Source: Pontivivens insulae
Lineage (GTDB): Bacteria; Pseudomonadota; Alphaproteobacteria; Rhodobacterales; Rhodobacteraceae
Length of the DNA stretch: 64,000 nt
Assembly: GCF_900302495.1 (NCBI RefSeq)
Contig: NZ_OMKW01000004.1
Span: 434,001 to 498,000 of the forward strand
Direction: 5' to 3'
Shown: one piece after another, positions 18,224 through 27,285 of the stretch
Position numbering within the stretch: the first letter of the stretch is position 1
How the letters are laid out: the number at the start of each line of letters is the position of its first letter
The notes under the pieces: model-generated
Database searches by the model: none
Told to the model about the DNA's origin: nothing
Seen by the model: only the letters and a program-made list of their open reading frames with translations
Program-made: the position numbers and the translations under genes

Positions 18224-19549
18224 ATGACAAGTCATGTGTTTGGCCGCAGCTCTGCCGCGCGGCCCGTTGCCGTGCGCGGTGAGGGATGCTTCATTTTTGA
18301 CCGAGACGGGAAAGCCTATCTCGATGGATCGGGGGGGGCTGCGGTGTCATGCCTTGGTCATTCTGACCCGGATGTACGTGCGGCAGTACATGGGCAACTC
18401 GATGACCTTGCCTTCGCCCATACTGGCTTTTTCACGTCAGACGCGGCAGAGACACTTTCGGATCTGTTGATCGAGCATGCGCCTGCCGGGATTGATCGCG
18501 CCTATCTGCTGTCTGGTGGCTCCGAAGCGGTCGAGGCCGCCCTGAAGCTGGCACGCCAGTACTTTCTGGAAATCGGTGAGCCTGGCCGCCACCGCGTCAT
18601 CGCGCGGCGGCAAAGCTATCACGGCAACACGCTCGGCGCGCTTGCCGCTGGCGGAAACGCGTGGCGCCGGGAAAAATATGCGCCAATGCTGGTTGAGACG
18701 ACACATATCGAACCGTGTTTCGAGTATCGTTACCGCGATGATGCCGAAAGCAGCCCGGCCTATGGACAGCGCGCGGCAAATGCACTGGAAGATGAAATCC
18801 AGCGCCTTGGGCCGGACAGCGTGATGGCCTTTATTGCCGAGCCGGTTGTTGGGGCGACGGCCGGGGCGGTTCCGGCGGTGGAAAGCTATTTCAAACGTAT
18901 CCGCGAAATCTGCGACAAGTACGGCGTCCTTCTGATCCTTGATGAGGTCATGTGCGGTATGGGGCGCACGGGCACGCTCTTTGCGTGTGAGCAGGATGGG
19001 ATATCGCCTGACATCGTCACGATCGCCAAGGGTCTTGGCGCGGGGTATATGCCAATTGGGGCGATGTTGTGCTCTGACACGATCTATGACGCAATCGCAA
19101 ATGGCTCCGGCAGTTTTCAGCACGGTCATACCTATCATGGACATCCCCTTGCGGCGGCGGCGGGTGCTGCCGTGCTCAAAGCCATTCTGGACCGCGACCT
19201 GCTGACCCGTGTGAAGGCGCAAGGCGCACTGTTGGCAGAGATGCTGGACTCACGCTTTGGGCAGCATCCGCACATTGGCGATCTGCGGGGCCGTGGCCTG
19301 TTTCGCGGGATTGAACTGGTCGCGGATCGCGCAGACAAAACCTGCTTCGATCCCGCCCGCAAGATTCATCTGAAAGTAAAGGCGGCAGCCATGCAGGAGG
19401 GCCTGATCTGCTATCCGGCGGGTGGTACGGTCGATGGCAAGCATGGGGATCACGTCTTGCTCGCGCCTCCGTATATCATCAGCGACGATGAGCTTGAGAT
19501 GCTTGTCACGCGTCTTGGCCGCGCCATCGACACGGCAATCGCGCAGTGA
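18224..19549 (+). CDS. Class III aminotransferase (PLP-dependent)
   Basis: A 441-residue fold-type I PLP enzyme. LDEVMCGMGRTG near residue 240 holds the Asp that pairs with the PLP ring nitrogen, and TIAKGLGAGYMP near 270 holds the Schiff-base Lys. The family moves an amino group from omega- or beta-amino acids to a keto acid. Eight bases after the usp gene and overlapping the GTG option of the BKACE gene, it should act on the solute taken up by the TRAP system, making a keto acid for the next enzyme. Confidence 0.85.
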   Translation: MTSHVFGRSSAARPVAVRGEGCFIFDRDGKAYLDGSGGAAVSCLGHSDPDVRAAVHGQLDDLAFAHTGFFTSDAAETLSDLLIEHAPAGIDRAYLLSGGSEAVEAALKLARQYFLEIGEPGRHRVIARRQSYHGNTLGALAAGGNAWRREKYAPMLVETTHIEPCFEYRYRDDAESSPAYGQRAANALEDEIQRLGPDSVMAFIAEPVVGATAGAVPAVESYFKRIREICDKYGVLLILDEVMCGMGRTGTLFACEQDGISPDIVTIAKGLGAGYMPIGAMLCSDTIYDAIANGSGSFQHGHTYHGHPLAAAAGAAVLKAILDRDLLTRVKAQGALLAEMLDSRFGQHPHIGDLRGRGLFRGIELVADRADKTCFDPARKIHLKVKAAAMQEGLICYPAGGTVDGKHGDHVLLAPPYIISDDELEMLVTRLGRAIDTAIAQ

Positions 19550-19563
19550 CAGGTGGCCTTCAA

Positions 19564-20349
19564 ATGCTGCCGCGGATCATGGTCGCCCCCAACGGCGCGC
19601 GACGGGGAAAGGCAGATCATCCGGCCTTGCCCATTAGTGTCAGTGAGACGGTGAATACGGCCGCGCGCTGTCATGCTGCCGGGGCGGATGCGTTGCATGC
19701 CCATGTGCGTGACGCGGATGGGGCGCATGTTCTGGATGCAGGGCTCTATCGCGAGTTGCTTGCCGAGATGGATCGCGCGGTGCCGTCGATGCCGGTCCAA
19801 ATTACAACCGAGGCGGTGGGCCGATACTCACCGCAGCAACAGCGCAGGCTTGTCTGGGATGTCGAACCCGAAGGCGTGTCGGTCGCTCTGCGGGAAATGT
19901 GGCCAGAGGATGGGCGAGATGCCGAGGCTGCGACGTTTTACAATGATGCGTCGGTTGCCGGGATAGCCGTCCAGCATATCCTCTATTCGCCAGATGATGT
20001 CGCGCGATTGGCAGATTTCGTGTCGAGAGGCTGGATCGCCAAGCCTGCGCAACTGCTCTTTGTTTTGGGGCGCTACAATCCGCCGCGCTTGGGACATCCG
20101 AATGATCTTGGCGCTTTTCGGGCGGCGCTGGGCCCACTTGCCGATTGCCAGTGGGCTGTCTGCGCATTTGGGCGGAATGAGCAGGCCTGTCTGCTTGAGG
20201 CCGCCGGAAATGGTGGCTGCATGCGCATTGGCTTTGAGAATAATATCGAGTTGGGTGATGGCCGCCCTTCGATCTCGAATGATGATCAGGTTCGCCGACT
20301 TATGCGCGCATTGGAAGATTTGAAACCGGTGGCGTCCCTCCCATCCTAG
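19564..20349 (+). CDS. Beta-keto acid cleavage enzyme (BKACE, DUF849 family)
   Basis: A 261-residue TIM-barrel protein of the BKACE family (3-keto-5-aminohexanoate cleavage protein and relatives). The HAHVRD motif near residue 50 supplies the two zinc-binding His, and RIGFENN near 222 the third ligand and substrate contacts. Known members condense a beta-keto acid with acetyl-CoA to give acetoacetate and a new CoA ester. Start set at ATG 19564 because AGGTGG sits 7 bases ahead; a GTG at 19546 overlapping the aminotransferase stop is possible. Last gene of the TRAP operon. Confidence 0.85.
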   Translation: MLPRIMVAPNGARRGKADHPALPISVSETVNTAARCHAAGADALHAHVRDADGAHVLDAGLYRELLAEMDRAVPSMPVQITTEAVGRYSPQQQRRLVWDVEPEGVSVALREMWPEDGRDAEAATFYNDASVAGIAVQHILYSPDDVARLADFVSRGWIAKPAQLLFVLGRYNPPRLGHPNDLGAFRAALGPLADCQWAVCAFGRNEQACLLEAAGNGGCMRIGFENNIELGDGRPSISNDDQVRRLMRALEDLKPVASLPS

Positions 20350-20352
20350 GCT

Positions 20353-21312
20353 ATGGTTCGCCTGATGAAGGCGCGCGACAAATCCATTCTGCTGCTAGGA
20401 GCAACCGGTACGATCGGCGCTGCTGTTCATGCGGCTTTGATTGACGAGGGCTATGTAGTCGTCGCCCCCACCCGAAGACCGGTCACGCTGGCCGGTGCGG
20501 TTCAAATCGATCATTCCCAGGCTGCATTTGAGCGACTGATGACTGAACATGATGTTGGCGCCGTCATCTCTTGCGTCGCGTCGCGCAACGGCTTGCCCAA
20601 AGATGCCTGGGCTATTGACTACGGTTTGAACAGCACGGCGTTGAAGGCAGCGGTTGCCTGCAACCTTTCCCAATTTGTGATGTTGTCAGCGATCTGCGTT
20701 CAGAAACCGGTTTTGGAGTTTCAGAAAGCGAAGTTGGCCTTCGAAGTGGAACTTCGGTTGGCCCCACTGATTTGGAGCATCATCCGCCCCACGGCCTTCT
20801 TTAAGTCATTGTCGGGCCAGATGAGGCGGTTGCAGAACGGCAAGCCATTTCTGCTGTTTGGCAATGGCGCTCTGACCAAGTGCAAGCCGATCAGTGACAG
20901 GGATCTGGCGCGCTTCATTGTACGGGCTCTCTCTGATCCTGAAATGAACAATCGAGTATTGCCGATCGGTGGGCCGGGGCCTGCAATATCGCCGCGGCAG
21001 CAAGGAGATTTGTTGTTCGAGGCGACTGGCGCGACGCCTCGGTTCAAGAGATTGCCAGTCGGCTTCCTGTCGACCATTATTGGTGTGCTCGGCATTTTGG
21101 GAATGGTCCTGCCGCGCCTGCGTGAGAAGGCCGAACTGGCGCGCATAGGTCGCTATTATGCGACAGAGTCGATGCTGCTCTGGGATGCAAAGGCGCAGCA
21201 ATATGATGCTGATGCCACCGCTGAATTTGGGCAGGACACACTTGCGGAGCACTATGCCGCACTTGCCGCAGGTGAGCGCGAGGATGACCGTGGAGCACAT
21301 GTGGTTTTCTGA
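20353..21312 (+). CDS. bciA: Divinyl (bacterio)chlorophyllide 8-vinyl-reductase, BciA type
   Basis: A 319-residue NAD(P)-binding protein of the NmrA/atypical SDR group. GATGTIG is the cofactor loop; LSAICVQKP, PTAFFKSLSGQ, KCKPISDRDLA, PIGGPGPAISP and IGRYYATESM match what I know of the BciA/DVR family, which reduces the 8-vinyl group of divinyl protochlorophyllide or chlorophyllide during bacteriochlorophyll synthesis. It starts three bases after the BKACE stop with a weak ribosome site (ATG 20365 is an alternative) but is functionally unrelated to that operon. No other photosynthesis gene lies in the window; in Rhodobacter bciA is also outside the main photosynthesis cluster. Confidence 0.87.
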   Translation: MVRLMKARDKSILLLGATGTIGAAVHAALIDEGYVVVAPTRRPVTLAGAVQIDHSQAAFERLMTEHDVGAVISCVASRNGLPKDAWAIDYGLNSTALKAAVACNLSQFVMLSAICVQKPVLEFQKAKLAFEVELRLAPLIWSIIRPTAFFKSLSGQMRRLQNGKPFLLFGNGALTKCKPISDRDLARFIVRALSDPEMNNRVLPIGGPGPAISPRQQGDLLFEATGATPRFKRLPVGFLSTIIGVLGILGMVLPRLREKAELARIGRYYATESMLLWDAKAQQYDADATAEFGQDTLAEHYAALAAGEREDDRGAHVVF

Positions 21313-21369
21313 CGGAAACGGGCGAAACGCGCATATCGGTGGATAAATTCACAAACGGTACACCTTTGC

Positions 21370-21471
21370 ATTCCGAAAGCCGGAATTGGACTCGACTAAA
21401 TGCCCGACAGGTTTTATCGCCTATGGCATCCAAGACCTGCCCGGGTTTCGCATGGCTTAGTATCGGGCAGG
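21370..21471 (+). promoter_or_regulatory. Structured region between bciA and icd (possible leader)
   Basis: The 227-base gap holds three inverted repeats: ATTCCG/CGGAAT (21370-21386, 5-base loop), CCTGCCCG/CGGGCAGG (21436-21443 with 21464-21471, perfect) and GCCCGA (about 21402) with TCGGGC (21463-21468). The last two use the same right arm and so exclude each other. The first may end bciA transcription, but no T-run follows; the rest may be an icd leader. Confidence 0.4.
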
Positions 21472-21539
21472 CCGTAGGCACATTGATGTGGCTTATGTGA
21501 ATCGAACCGGACCAGCGCAAACAAAGGCGAAGTGAGCTC

Positions 21540-23756
21540 ATGAGCGATACGACCCAGCAGACCGTCATCTATACCGTCACCGATGAAGCGCCCCAATTGG
21601 CGGCTGCATCCCTTCTTCCGATCATCCGACGCTTTGCGCGCGAAATCGGCATCGATATGGCGGAGCGCGACATTTCGCTCGCCGGACGGATTCTGGCGGT
21701 CTTTCCTGAGTACCTGGACGCAGACAAGGTGCAGTCCGACGATCTGGCCCGCCTCGGTGAATTGGTGACGACGGCTGACGCGAACGTCATCAAGCTTCCC
21801 AACATCTCCGCCTCTGTGCCGCAGCTGGTCGCCGCAGTCCGTGAACTTCAGGACAACGGCTTTGCAATTCCGGACTACCCCGAAGCGCCTAGCTCGGACG
21901 AAGAGCGCGACATCCGTTCCCGCTATGACAGTGTGAAGGGATCGGCCGTGAACCCGGTGCTGCGCGAAGGCAATTCCGACCGCCGCGCGCCCGCTGCTGT
22001 AAAGGCCTATGCTCAGGCCAATCCGCATTCGATGGGTAAATGGACCGCTGACAGCAAGACGCGTGTTAGCACGATGTCGGGTGGTGACTTCCGCTCGAAC
22101 GAGCGATCGGTCACGCTCGAAGCGGACGACACGCTTTCAATCATCCACGAAGGTGCGGGTGGCGCAACGACACTGAAGGACGGGCTTGCCCTGCCTGCGG
22201 GCACGATTGTCGATGCGACATTCATGTCCCGTAATGCGCTTCTGAGCTTTCTGAGCGATGCAATTGAAACGACAGCGCAGGATGGCACGCTATTTTCCCT
22301 TCACATGAAGGCGACGATGATGAAGGTCTCGGACCCCATCATCTTTGGTCATGCGGTCCGCGCCTATCTCGCACCGGTCTTTGAAGCGCATGGGCAGGCT
22401 CTTTCAGAGGCCGGTGTGAACCCGAATGCGGGTCTTGGCACGATGCTCGACCAGATTGCCGAGATGCCCAACGGCGATGCGATCCGATCGGAGATCGACG
22501 GGCTGCTGGCTGAGCGTCCGCCGCTTTACATGGTGAACTCTGATAAAGGTATCACCAACCTGCACGTTCCCTCAGATGTCATCATTGATGCGTCTATGCC
22601 CGCGGTTCTGCGCGCAGGCGGTAAGGGCTGGGGCCCCGATGGCAATGAAGCCGATACCAACTGCGTAATTCCGGACAGCTCCTACGCGCCGGTTTATGCA
22701 GAGGCGGTGAACTTCTTTAAGGAAAACGGTGCGCTCGACCCGACTACAGCCGGGACGGTTCAGAACATTGGCTTGATGGCGAAGAAGGCTGAGGAGTACG
22801 GCTCCCACCCGACTACATTCGAAATTCCCGCTGCGGGAACGGTGAAGGTTGTGGATGCGGCGGGCACTGTCCTGATCTCGCACGACGTTGAAGCGGGAGA
22901 CATCTGGCGCATGGCGACCACGCGTCGCGAGGCTGTTGTGAACTGGGTTGAGCTGACGCTCGCACGGCAGGCACTGACCGGCTACAAGACGGTCTTCTGG
23001 TTGGACAAGACGCGCGCGCACGACGCGGAACTTCTCAAGATGATCACGCCGCAGCTTGAAGCCGCAGGTGCTCTTGAAAAGGTCTCGATCATGGCCCCGG
23101 CAGAGGCCACACGTGATGCGTTCAAGACGATCTTTGCGGGTGAGAACACCATTGCCGTCACCGGTAACGTTCTGCGCGATTACCTGACAGACCTCTATCC
23201 GATCCTTGAAGTCGGCACTTCGGCCAAGATGCTGTCCGTCGTAAAGCTGATGAATGGCGGCGGTCTGTTCGAAACCGGTGCGGGCGGGTCGGCGCCCAAG
23301 CATGTTCAGCAGTTGGTGGAGCAGAATCACCTCCGCTGGGACTCCCTGGGTGAGTTCTGCGCCCTGGCGGAAAGCCTGCGCTTTGTGGGTGAAACTCAAG
23401 GCGAGGCGAAGGCGCTGGTTCTGGGTAACACCGCGGACGCGGCGATCACCAAGCTCTTGGCCGAAGGCAAATCTCCGGGTCGCAAGGTGGGGCAGGACGA
23501 CAATCGCGATAGCCACTTCCACTTTGCCCTCTATTGGGCGGAAGCACTTGCTGCTCAGACAGACTCCGCGGAGTTGGCAGAGGCATTCGCGCCCCTTGCA
23601 TCTGATCTGGCCAGCAAGGCAGATACGATTCGTGCGGAGCTGAAGGCCGGGCGTGGAGAGGCTGTCGATCTTGGCGGCTACTACTTCACCGATTTCGGCA
23701 AAGTGGCCGCCGTGATGCGCCCATCCGCGACACTGAACGCTCTGATCGACGCTTGA
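21540..23756 (+). CDS. icd: NADP-dependent isocitrate dehydrogenase, monomeric type
   Basis: A 738-residue protein of the monomeric IDH class, typical in length and recognisable from the N-terminal IYTVTDEAP through NPVLREGNSDRRAP (isocitrate binding, near residue 140) and the GSAPKHVQQ segment near residue 585. It converts isocitrate to 2-oxoglutarate in the TCA cycle with NADP. GAAGTGAG precedes ATG 21540. Single gene with its own terminator. Confidence 0.94.
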   Translation: MSDTTQQTVIYTVTDEAPQLAAASLLPIIRRFAREIGIDMAERDISLAGRILAVFPEYLDADKVQSDDLARLGELVTTADANVIKLPNISASVPQLVAAVRELQDNGFAIPDYPEAPSSDEERDIRSRYDSVKGSAVNPVLREGNSDRRAPAAVKAYAQANPHSMGKWTADSKTRVSTMSGGDFRSNERSVTLEADDTLSIIHEGAGGATTLKDGLALPAGTIVDATFMSRNALLSFLSDAIETTAQDGTLFSLHMKATMMKVSDPIIFGHAVRAYLAPVFEAHGQALSEAGVNPNAGLGTMLDQIAEMPNGDAIRSEIDGLLAERPPLYMVNSDKGITNLHVPSDVIIDASMPAVLRAGGKGWGPDGNEADTNCVIPDSSYAPVYAEAVNFFKENGALDPTTAGTVQNIGLMAKKAEEYGSHPTTFEIPAAGTVKVVDAAGTVLISHDVEAGDIWRMATTRREAVVNWVELTLARQALTGYKTVFWLDKTRAHDAELLKMITPQLEAAGALEKVSIMAPAEATRDAFKTIFAGENTIAVTGNVLRDYLTDLYPILEVGTSAKMLSVVKLMNGGGLFETGAGGSAPKHVQQLVEQNHLRWDSLGEFCALAESLRFVGETQGEAKALVLGNTADAAITKLLAEGKSPGRKVGQDDNRDSHFHFALYWAEALAAQTDSAELAEAFAPLASDLASKADTIRAELKAGRGEAVDLGGYYFTDFGKVAAVMRPSATLNALIDA

Positions 23757-23777
23757 TCAGAGCCAACCCATTGCGAG

Positions 23778-23807
23778 AGGCCATCGACATTCGTCGGTGG
23801 CCTTTTT
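23778..23807 (+). terminator. Rho-independent terminator of icd
   Basis: AGGCCATCGA and TCGGTGGCCT pair round CATTCG (one G-U pair) and are followed by TTTTT, 21 bases after the icd stop. Confidence 0.9.
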
Positions 23808-23874
23808 CGTTGCGCAGTGCAGGTGACCACGACGCATTCTCGGGCAAGCCCAAGCACTACAATCTAAGGGGAAA

Positions 23875-23950
<76 letters not shown>

Positions 23951-24022
23951 GGTGTCTTTCGAAGACAGCGGACGTTTAATCCGCCCGCTGCCAGTGTTCA
24001 AGCGCAAAAAGCGCAGAGACGA

Positions 24023-24352
24023 TCAGCTGTCGTCTTTGTCGTCGTCAGAGGACGCATCTGCGATCTCTTCAATGTCGACGGTATCATCATCATCGTCATC
24101 CAGCACGTCATCGGCCAGATCATCATCATCGTCGAGCACGTCATCATCCGTGTCCACGGCTGCCGCCTCTGCCTCTTTTGCCTTCTTGGCTGCGGCATCG
24201 GTTCGCGCATTGCGCGCCTTGGTCAACGTGAAGACACTCAGCTCATGCTCTGCACCACATGCGGGGCAGGTCGTTGGGTCGTTGTCGAGGTCATAGAAAC
24301 GCGTTGCGCAAGCTGGGCAAAGCCGCTTCGTGCCCCATTCCGGATTGGGCAT
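24023..24352 (-). CDS. TIGR02300 (FYDLN acid) zinc-ribbon protein
   Basis: A 109-residue protein. The N-terminal zinc ribbon has two CxxC pairs (CPAC and CPAC) round the family motif, here FYDLDND; the C-terminal half is very acidic, with long Asp runs. It is a conserved alphaproteobacterial family of unknown function. ATG 24352 starts at MPNPEWGTKR, as in relatives, and has AAGGGG ahead; an upstream in-frame ATG at 24400 is rejected. Confidence 0.88.
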   Translation of the reverse strand: MPNPEWGTKRLCPACATRFYDLDNDPTTCPACGAEHELSVFTLTKARNARTDAAAKKAKEAEAAAVDTDDDVLDDDDDLADDVLDDDDDDTVDIEEIADASSDDDKDDS

Positions 24353-24531
24353 TCTCAACCCCTTTGTAATGAAGTCAGAAAAGGTGTCGCCAAGTGCCAT
24401 AGCACGGGCGCGATGTCAAAGGGCAGATCACGGTTTGGCCATATGGTCGCCATAACGGTGGGGTTTGTGTTGCGTTGCGGCGATTTTCCGCGCACTTTCG
24501 CACTCGCAACGAAAAATAACGGGGACAAAAC

Positions 24532-25773
24532 ATGCTGTATCACGCGTATGAGTTCACGCATGCGGCCATCGGGCCAATGCGTCAGGCGGCCCGTATGGGC
24601 CAGGATATGCTGACCTCTCCGTTCAATCCTGCGGCTGGAACCTATCAGGCGCGTGCCACCGCTGCCGCATTTGAAATGTTCATCAATGCGACTCGCCGCT
24701 ATGGCAAGCCGTCCTTTGATCTGCCAACGACCGAGATTGATGGCGCGACCATCGCAATCGAGGAGGAGGTGGTTTGGTCGAAGCCGTTCTGTCAGCTTTT
24801 GCACTTCAAGAAGGTGGACGGACCCAAGGGGCAGCCGAAAGTTCTGATCGTGGCCCCGATGTCTGGGCATTTCGCGACGCTTCTGCGCGGGACGGTTAAG
24901 CAGATGTTGCCAGGGCACGACGTGTACATCACCGATTGGGTTGATGCGCGCGATGTGCCGCTCAGCGATGGCCGTTTCGATCTGGACGACTATTCTGACT
25001 ATGTCGTCGAAATGTGTGAGCATCTTGCCCTGGATGGGGAGCGGCCTGCGGTTCTGGCGGTCTGCCAGCCCGGTGTGCCGGTACTGGTCGCGGCTTCACT
25101 GATGGCCGAAGACAACAACCCTGCGCGTCCGGCATCCATCACGCTCATGGGCTCACCGATTGATGTGTCCTGCAATCCCAAGCAGCCGAATGAGCTTGCA
25201 ACAAACCGTCCGCTGAGCTGGTTCGAGAACAATGTCGTCGTCAGCGTGCCTTGGCCCAACAAGGGGTTCCTGCGGCGTGTCTATCCCGGCTTCCTGCAGC
25301 TATCCGGCTTCATGTCTATGAATCTGGATCGTCATGTCGATGCCCACGTCCGGCAGTTCCAGGATCTGATCAAAGGTGATGGAGACTCGGCCGAACAGCA
25401 TCGGACCTTCTATGACGAATATCTCGCCGTGATGGACCTGACGAAAGAGTTCTATCTTCAGACCATTGAACGCGTCTTCCAAAAGCGTCTGCTGGCGATC
25501 GGGAAGTACATCTATCGTGATCGGCGTGTTGATCCCTCTAAGATTACTGACATTGCCTTGATGACAATCGAAGGTGAGAAGGACGACATTACCGGACTTG
25601 GCCAGACCGAGGCGGCCCATCGCCTGACACCGGCGTTGCCTGACGAGAAGCGCGTGCATTTCGTGCAGGAGAAGGTGGGTCACTACGGCGTCTTTAACGG
25701 TTCACGCTGGCGCAGTTCCATCCAGCCGCGCGTGGCTGAGTTCGTTGAAAAACACCGGGTGCGGGTTGGCTGA
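24532..25773 (+). CDS. phaZ: Intracellular polyhydroxyalkanoate depolymerase
   Basis: A 413-residue protein matching the intracellular PHB depolymerase family: N-terminal PHB_depo_N region and an alpha/beta-hydrolase core with a Cys nucleophile in AVCQPGVP near residue 183, a His near the C terminus (GHYGVF) and Asp between. It mobilises stored PHB granules. GGGGA precedes ATG 24532. The 179-base gap upstream should hold its promoter and that of the divergent TIGR02300 gene; no certain boxes seen. The end overlaps the next gene. Confidence 0.9.
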   Translation: MLYHAYEFTHAAIGPMRQAARMGQDMLTSPFNPAAGTYQARATAAAFEMFINATRRYGKPSFDLPTTEIDGATIAIEEEVVWSKPFCQLLHFKKVDGPKGQPKVLIVAPMSGHFATLLRGTVKQMLPGHDVYITDWVDARDVPLSDGRFDLDDYSDYVVEMCEHLALDGERPAVLAVCQPGVPVLVAASLMAEDNNPARPASITLMGSPIDVSCNPKQPNELATNRPLSWFENNVVVSVPWPNKGFLRRVYPGFLQLSGFMSMNLDRHVDAHVRQFQDLIKGDGDSAEQHRTFYDEYLAVMDLTKEFYLQTIERVFQKRLLAIGKYIYRDRRVDPSKITDIALMTIEGEKDDITGLGQTEAAHRLTPALPDEKRVHFVQEKVGHYGVFNGSRWRSSIQPRVAEFVEKHRVRVG

Positions 25774-26449
25774 TACTATCGCGATCGGCGATCCTCTGAT
25801 TACGGTCAAGGTTCGTCGTACGCGCAATGCAAAGCGCCTCACATTACGCGTTCCGTCGATTGGAGGCGAACCCGTGCTGACCGCGCCTTTGCATGTGCGT
25901 GAGCATCTTTTGACGGACTTTCTGGAAGAGCGGACGGATTGGCTTCAGCAGGCCATGGAGCGCATTCCGCAGCCGCGCGGAATTCGTGATGGGATGGTGC
26001 TGCCGGTCGATGGCCAGGATATGAGGGTCGCGCTCACCCGCCGCCGCGGCATCCGCGTCGAGGGGCAATGCCTAGAACTGCCACAGTCGCGCCCTGGTCC
26101 TGCGGCGTTGGGGTGGCTTAAAACGGTTGCCCGTGATCGGATCATCACCTTGGCAGATCACTACGCCCGCAGGGTGGGCCGTCCGCATACCGGGCTCACC
26201 TTGCGGGATCCACGCTCTCGCTGGGGGAGTTGTTCCAGTGATGGGCGGCTAATGCTGAGCTGGAGGCTTATTCTCGCGCCGCCCGCCGTTTGCGACTATG
26301 TCGTGGCCCACGAAGCCGCGCATTTGATCGAGATGAACCACGGGCAGGATTTTTGGCGCCTGACAGAAGAACTCTGCCCGGACTGGCGCAGCCATCGGGA
26401 TTGGTTGCGCACCAATGGCAGCGAATTGCACCAATGGCGGTTTGACTAG
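25766..26449 (+). CDS. YgjP-like metallopeptidase domain protein (DUF45)
   Basis: A 227-residue protein of the YgjP/DUF45 family with the zinc motif HEAAH near residue 176, a further His in NHGQDFW, and the conserved RWGSCS segment. The role is unknown. No ATG is available at the N terminus; TTG 25766, inside the end of phaZ, fits relatives best, and TTG 25745 is an alternative. Its stop TAG and the stop of the opposite NlpC gene share the tetramer CTAG. Confidence 0.8.
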   Translation: MADTIAIGDPLITVKVRRTRNAKRLTLRVPSIGGEPVLTAPLHVREHLLTDFLEERTDWLQQAMERIPQPRGIRDGMVLPVDGQDMRVALTRRRGIRVEGQCLELPQSRPGPAALGWLKTVARDRIITLADHYARRVGRPHTGLTLRDPRSRWGSCSSDGRLMLSWRLILAPPAVCDYVVAHEAAHLIEMNHGQDFWRLTEELCPDWRSHRDWLRTNGSELHQWRFD

Positions 26450-27285
26450 AGGCGTTTGATCGAGGTGATGGGACCGCCATCTTGGGCCATGATCCGATCC
26501 CGGGCCAGATCGAGCCTCTCAATCGTCACGGCCATGGCGAACGCGTTCGCATGCAACATGCGAACATCATCCAGCATGATCCCGACATGGCCTTTCCAGA
26601 AAATCAGATCGCCACGTTCTCTCGGGCTGGTTTGGTTAACTTCAACACCAAGCTCTGCTTCCTGCATATCGCTGTCGCGGGGACAGCGCTTTCGTGCGGC
26701 GTGTAATGCTGTCTGCACCAATGCAGAGCAGTCTAGACCGAGGCTTGATTTGCCGCCCCATAGGTATGGCACGCCGAGGAAGCGCTCCGCAGTCCCAACC
26801 CAGTCTGGTTCGTCCAAGTCCGGTTCGAGATGCCGCCCATATACAAATCCACCGCTTGCCAGCTCTAGCCACTTCCCCTCCTGTCCGGTCACCGCGACCT
26901 CCGCAAGAAAGGGAAGGGCGTCAAATGCACGGCATTTCAATTCGGGTTCCGGGTAGACATGCGTGAAATTGGCCTTCACGCGATGGGTCGCCTCCTCCGG
27001 TTTTTCAAGCGCGAAGCGCGGCGTCCAGCCGACATAGCCGTCCCGTTCAGCCTGTCCCCAGGCCAGTCCGGTCGCATCGTCCACATCGTAAACGGTGAAA
27101 ATCTCACCCAACATCATCTGCGACGTAAGGGAGCCCTCAGGATCGGGTGTTCCGGTCACCGGAACCACGGATGTGCCAACCTGCATGCGGCGACCATCAA
27201 CGAAACGGTCACTTTTCACGGTTCCCTCAAGATGGCGCGCCGCCAGATCGCGTCTGTAAGGGTGCAGGCGGGGATCAAGTGTCAT
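26446..27285 (-). CDS. NlpC/P60-family cell-wall hydrolase with SH3 domains
   Basis: A 279-residue protein. Residues about 30-150 are bacterial SH3-like; residues about 155-275 form an NlpC/P60 cysteine peptidase with the Cys in LDCSALVQ, His in GHVGIML and a third polar residue in HAN. Relatives cut gamma-D-Glu-diaminopimelate bonds in peptidoglycan peptides. No signal peptide is visible, so it may act on recycled muropeptides in the cytosol. The start overlaps the M17 peptidase stop by four bases, so the two peptide hydrolases are one operon. Confidence 0.88.
   Translation of the reverse strand: MTLDPRLHPYRRDLAARHLEGTVKSDRFVDGRRMQVGTSVVPVTGTPDPEGSLTSQMMLGEIFTVYDVDDATGLAWGQAERDGYVGWTPRFALEKPEEATHRVKANFTHVYPEPELKCRAFDALPFLAEVAVTGQEGKWLELASGGFVYGRHLEPDLDEPDWVGTAERFLGVPYLWGGKSSLGLDCSALVQTALHAARKRCPRDSDMQEAELGVEVNQTSPRERGDLIFWKGHVGIMLDDVRMLHANAFAMAVTIERLDLARDRIMAQDGGPITSIKRL

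Noticed and set aside
22572-23522. 316-codon open frame antisense to icd
   Set aside because: Lies wholly inside a recognised enzyme gene and shows no domain features.
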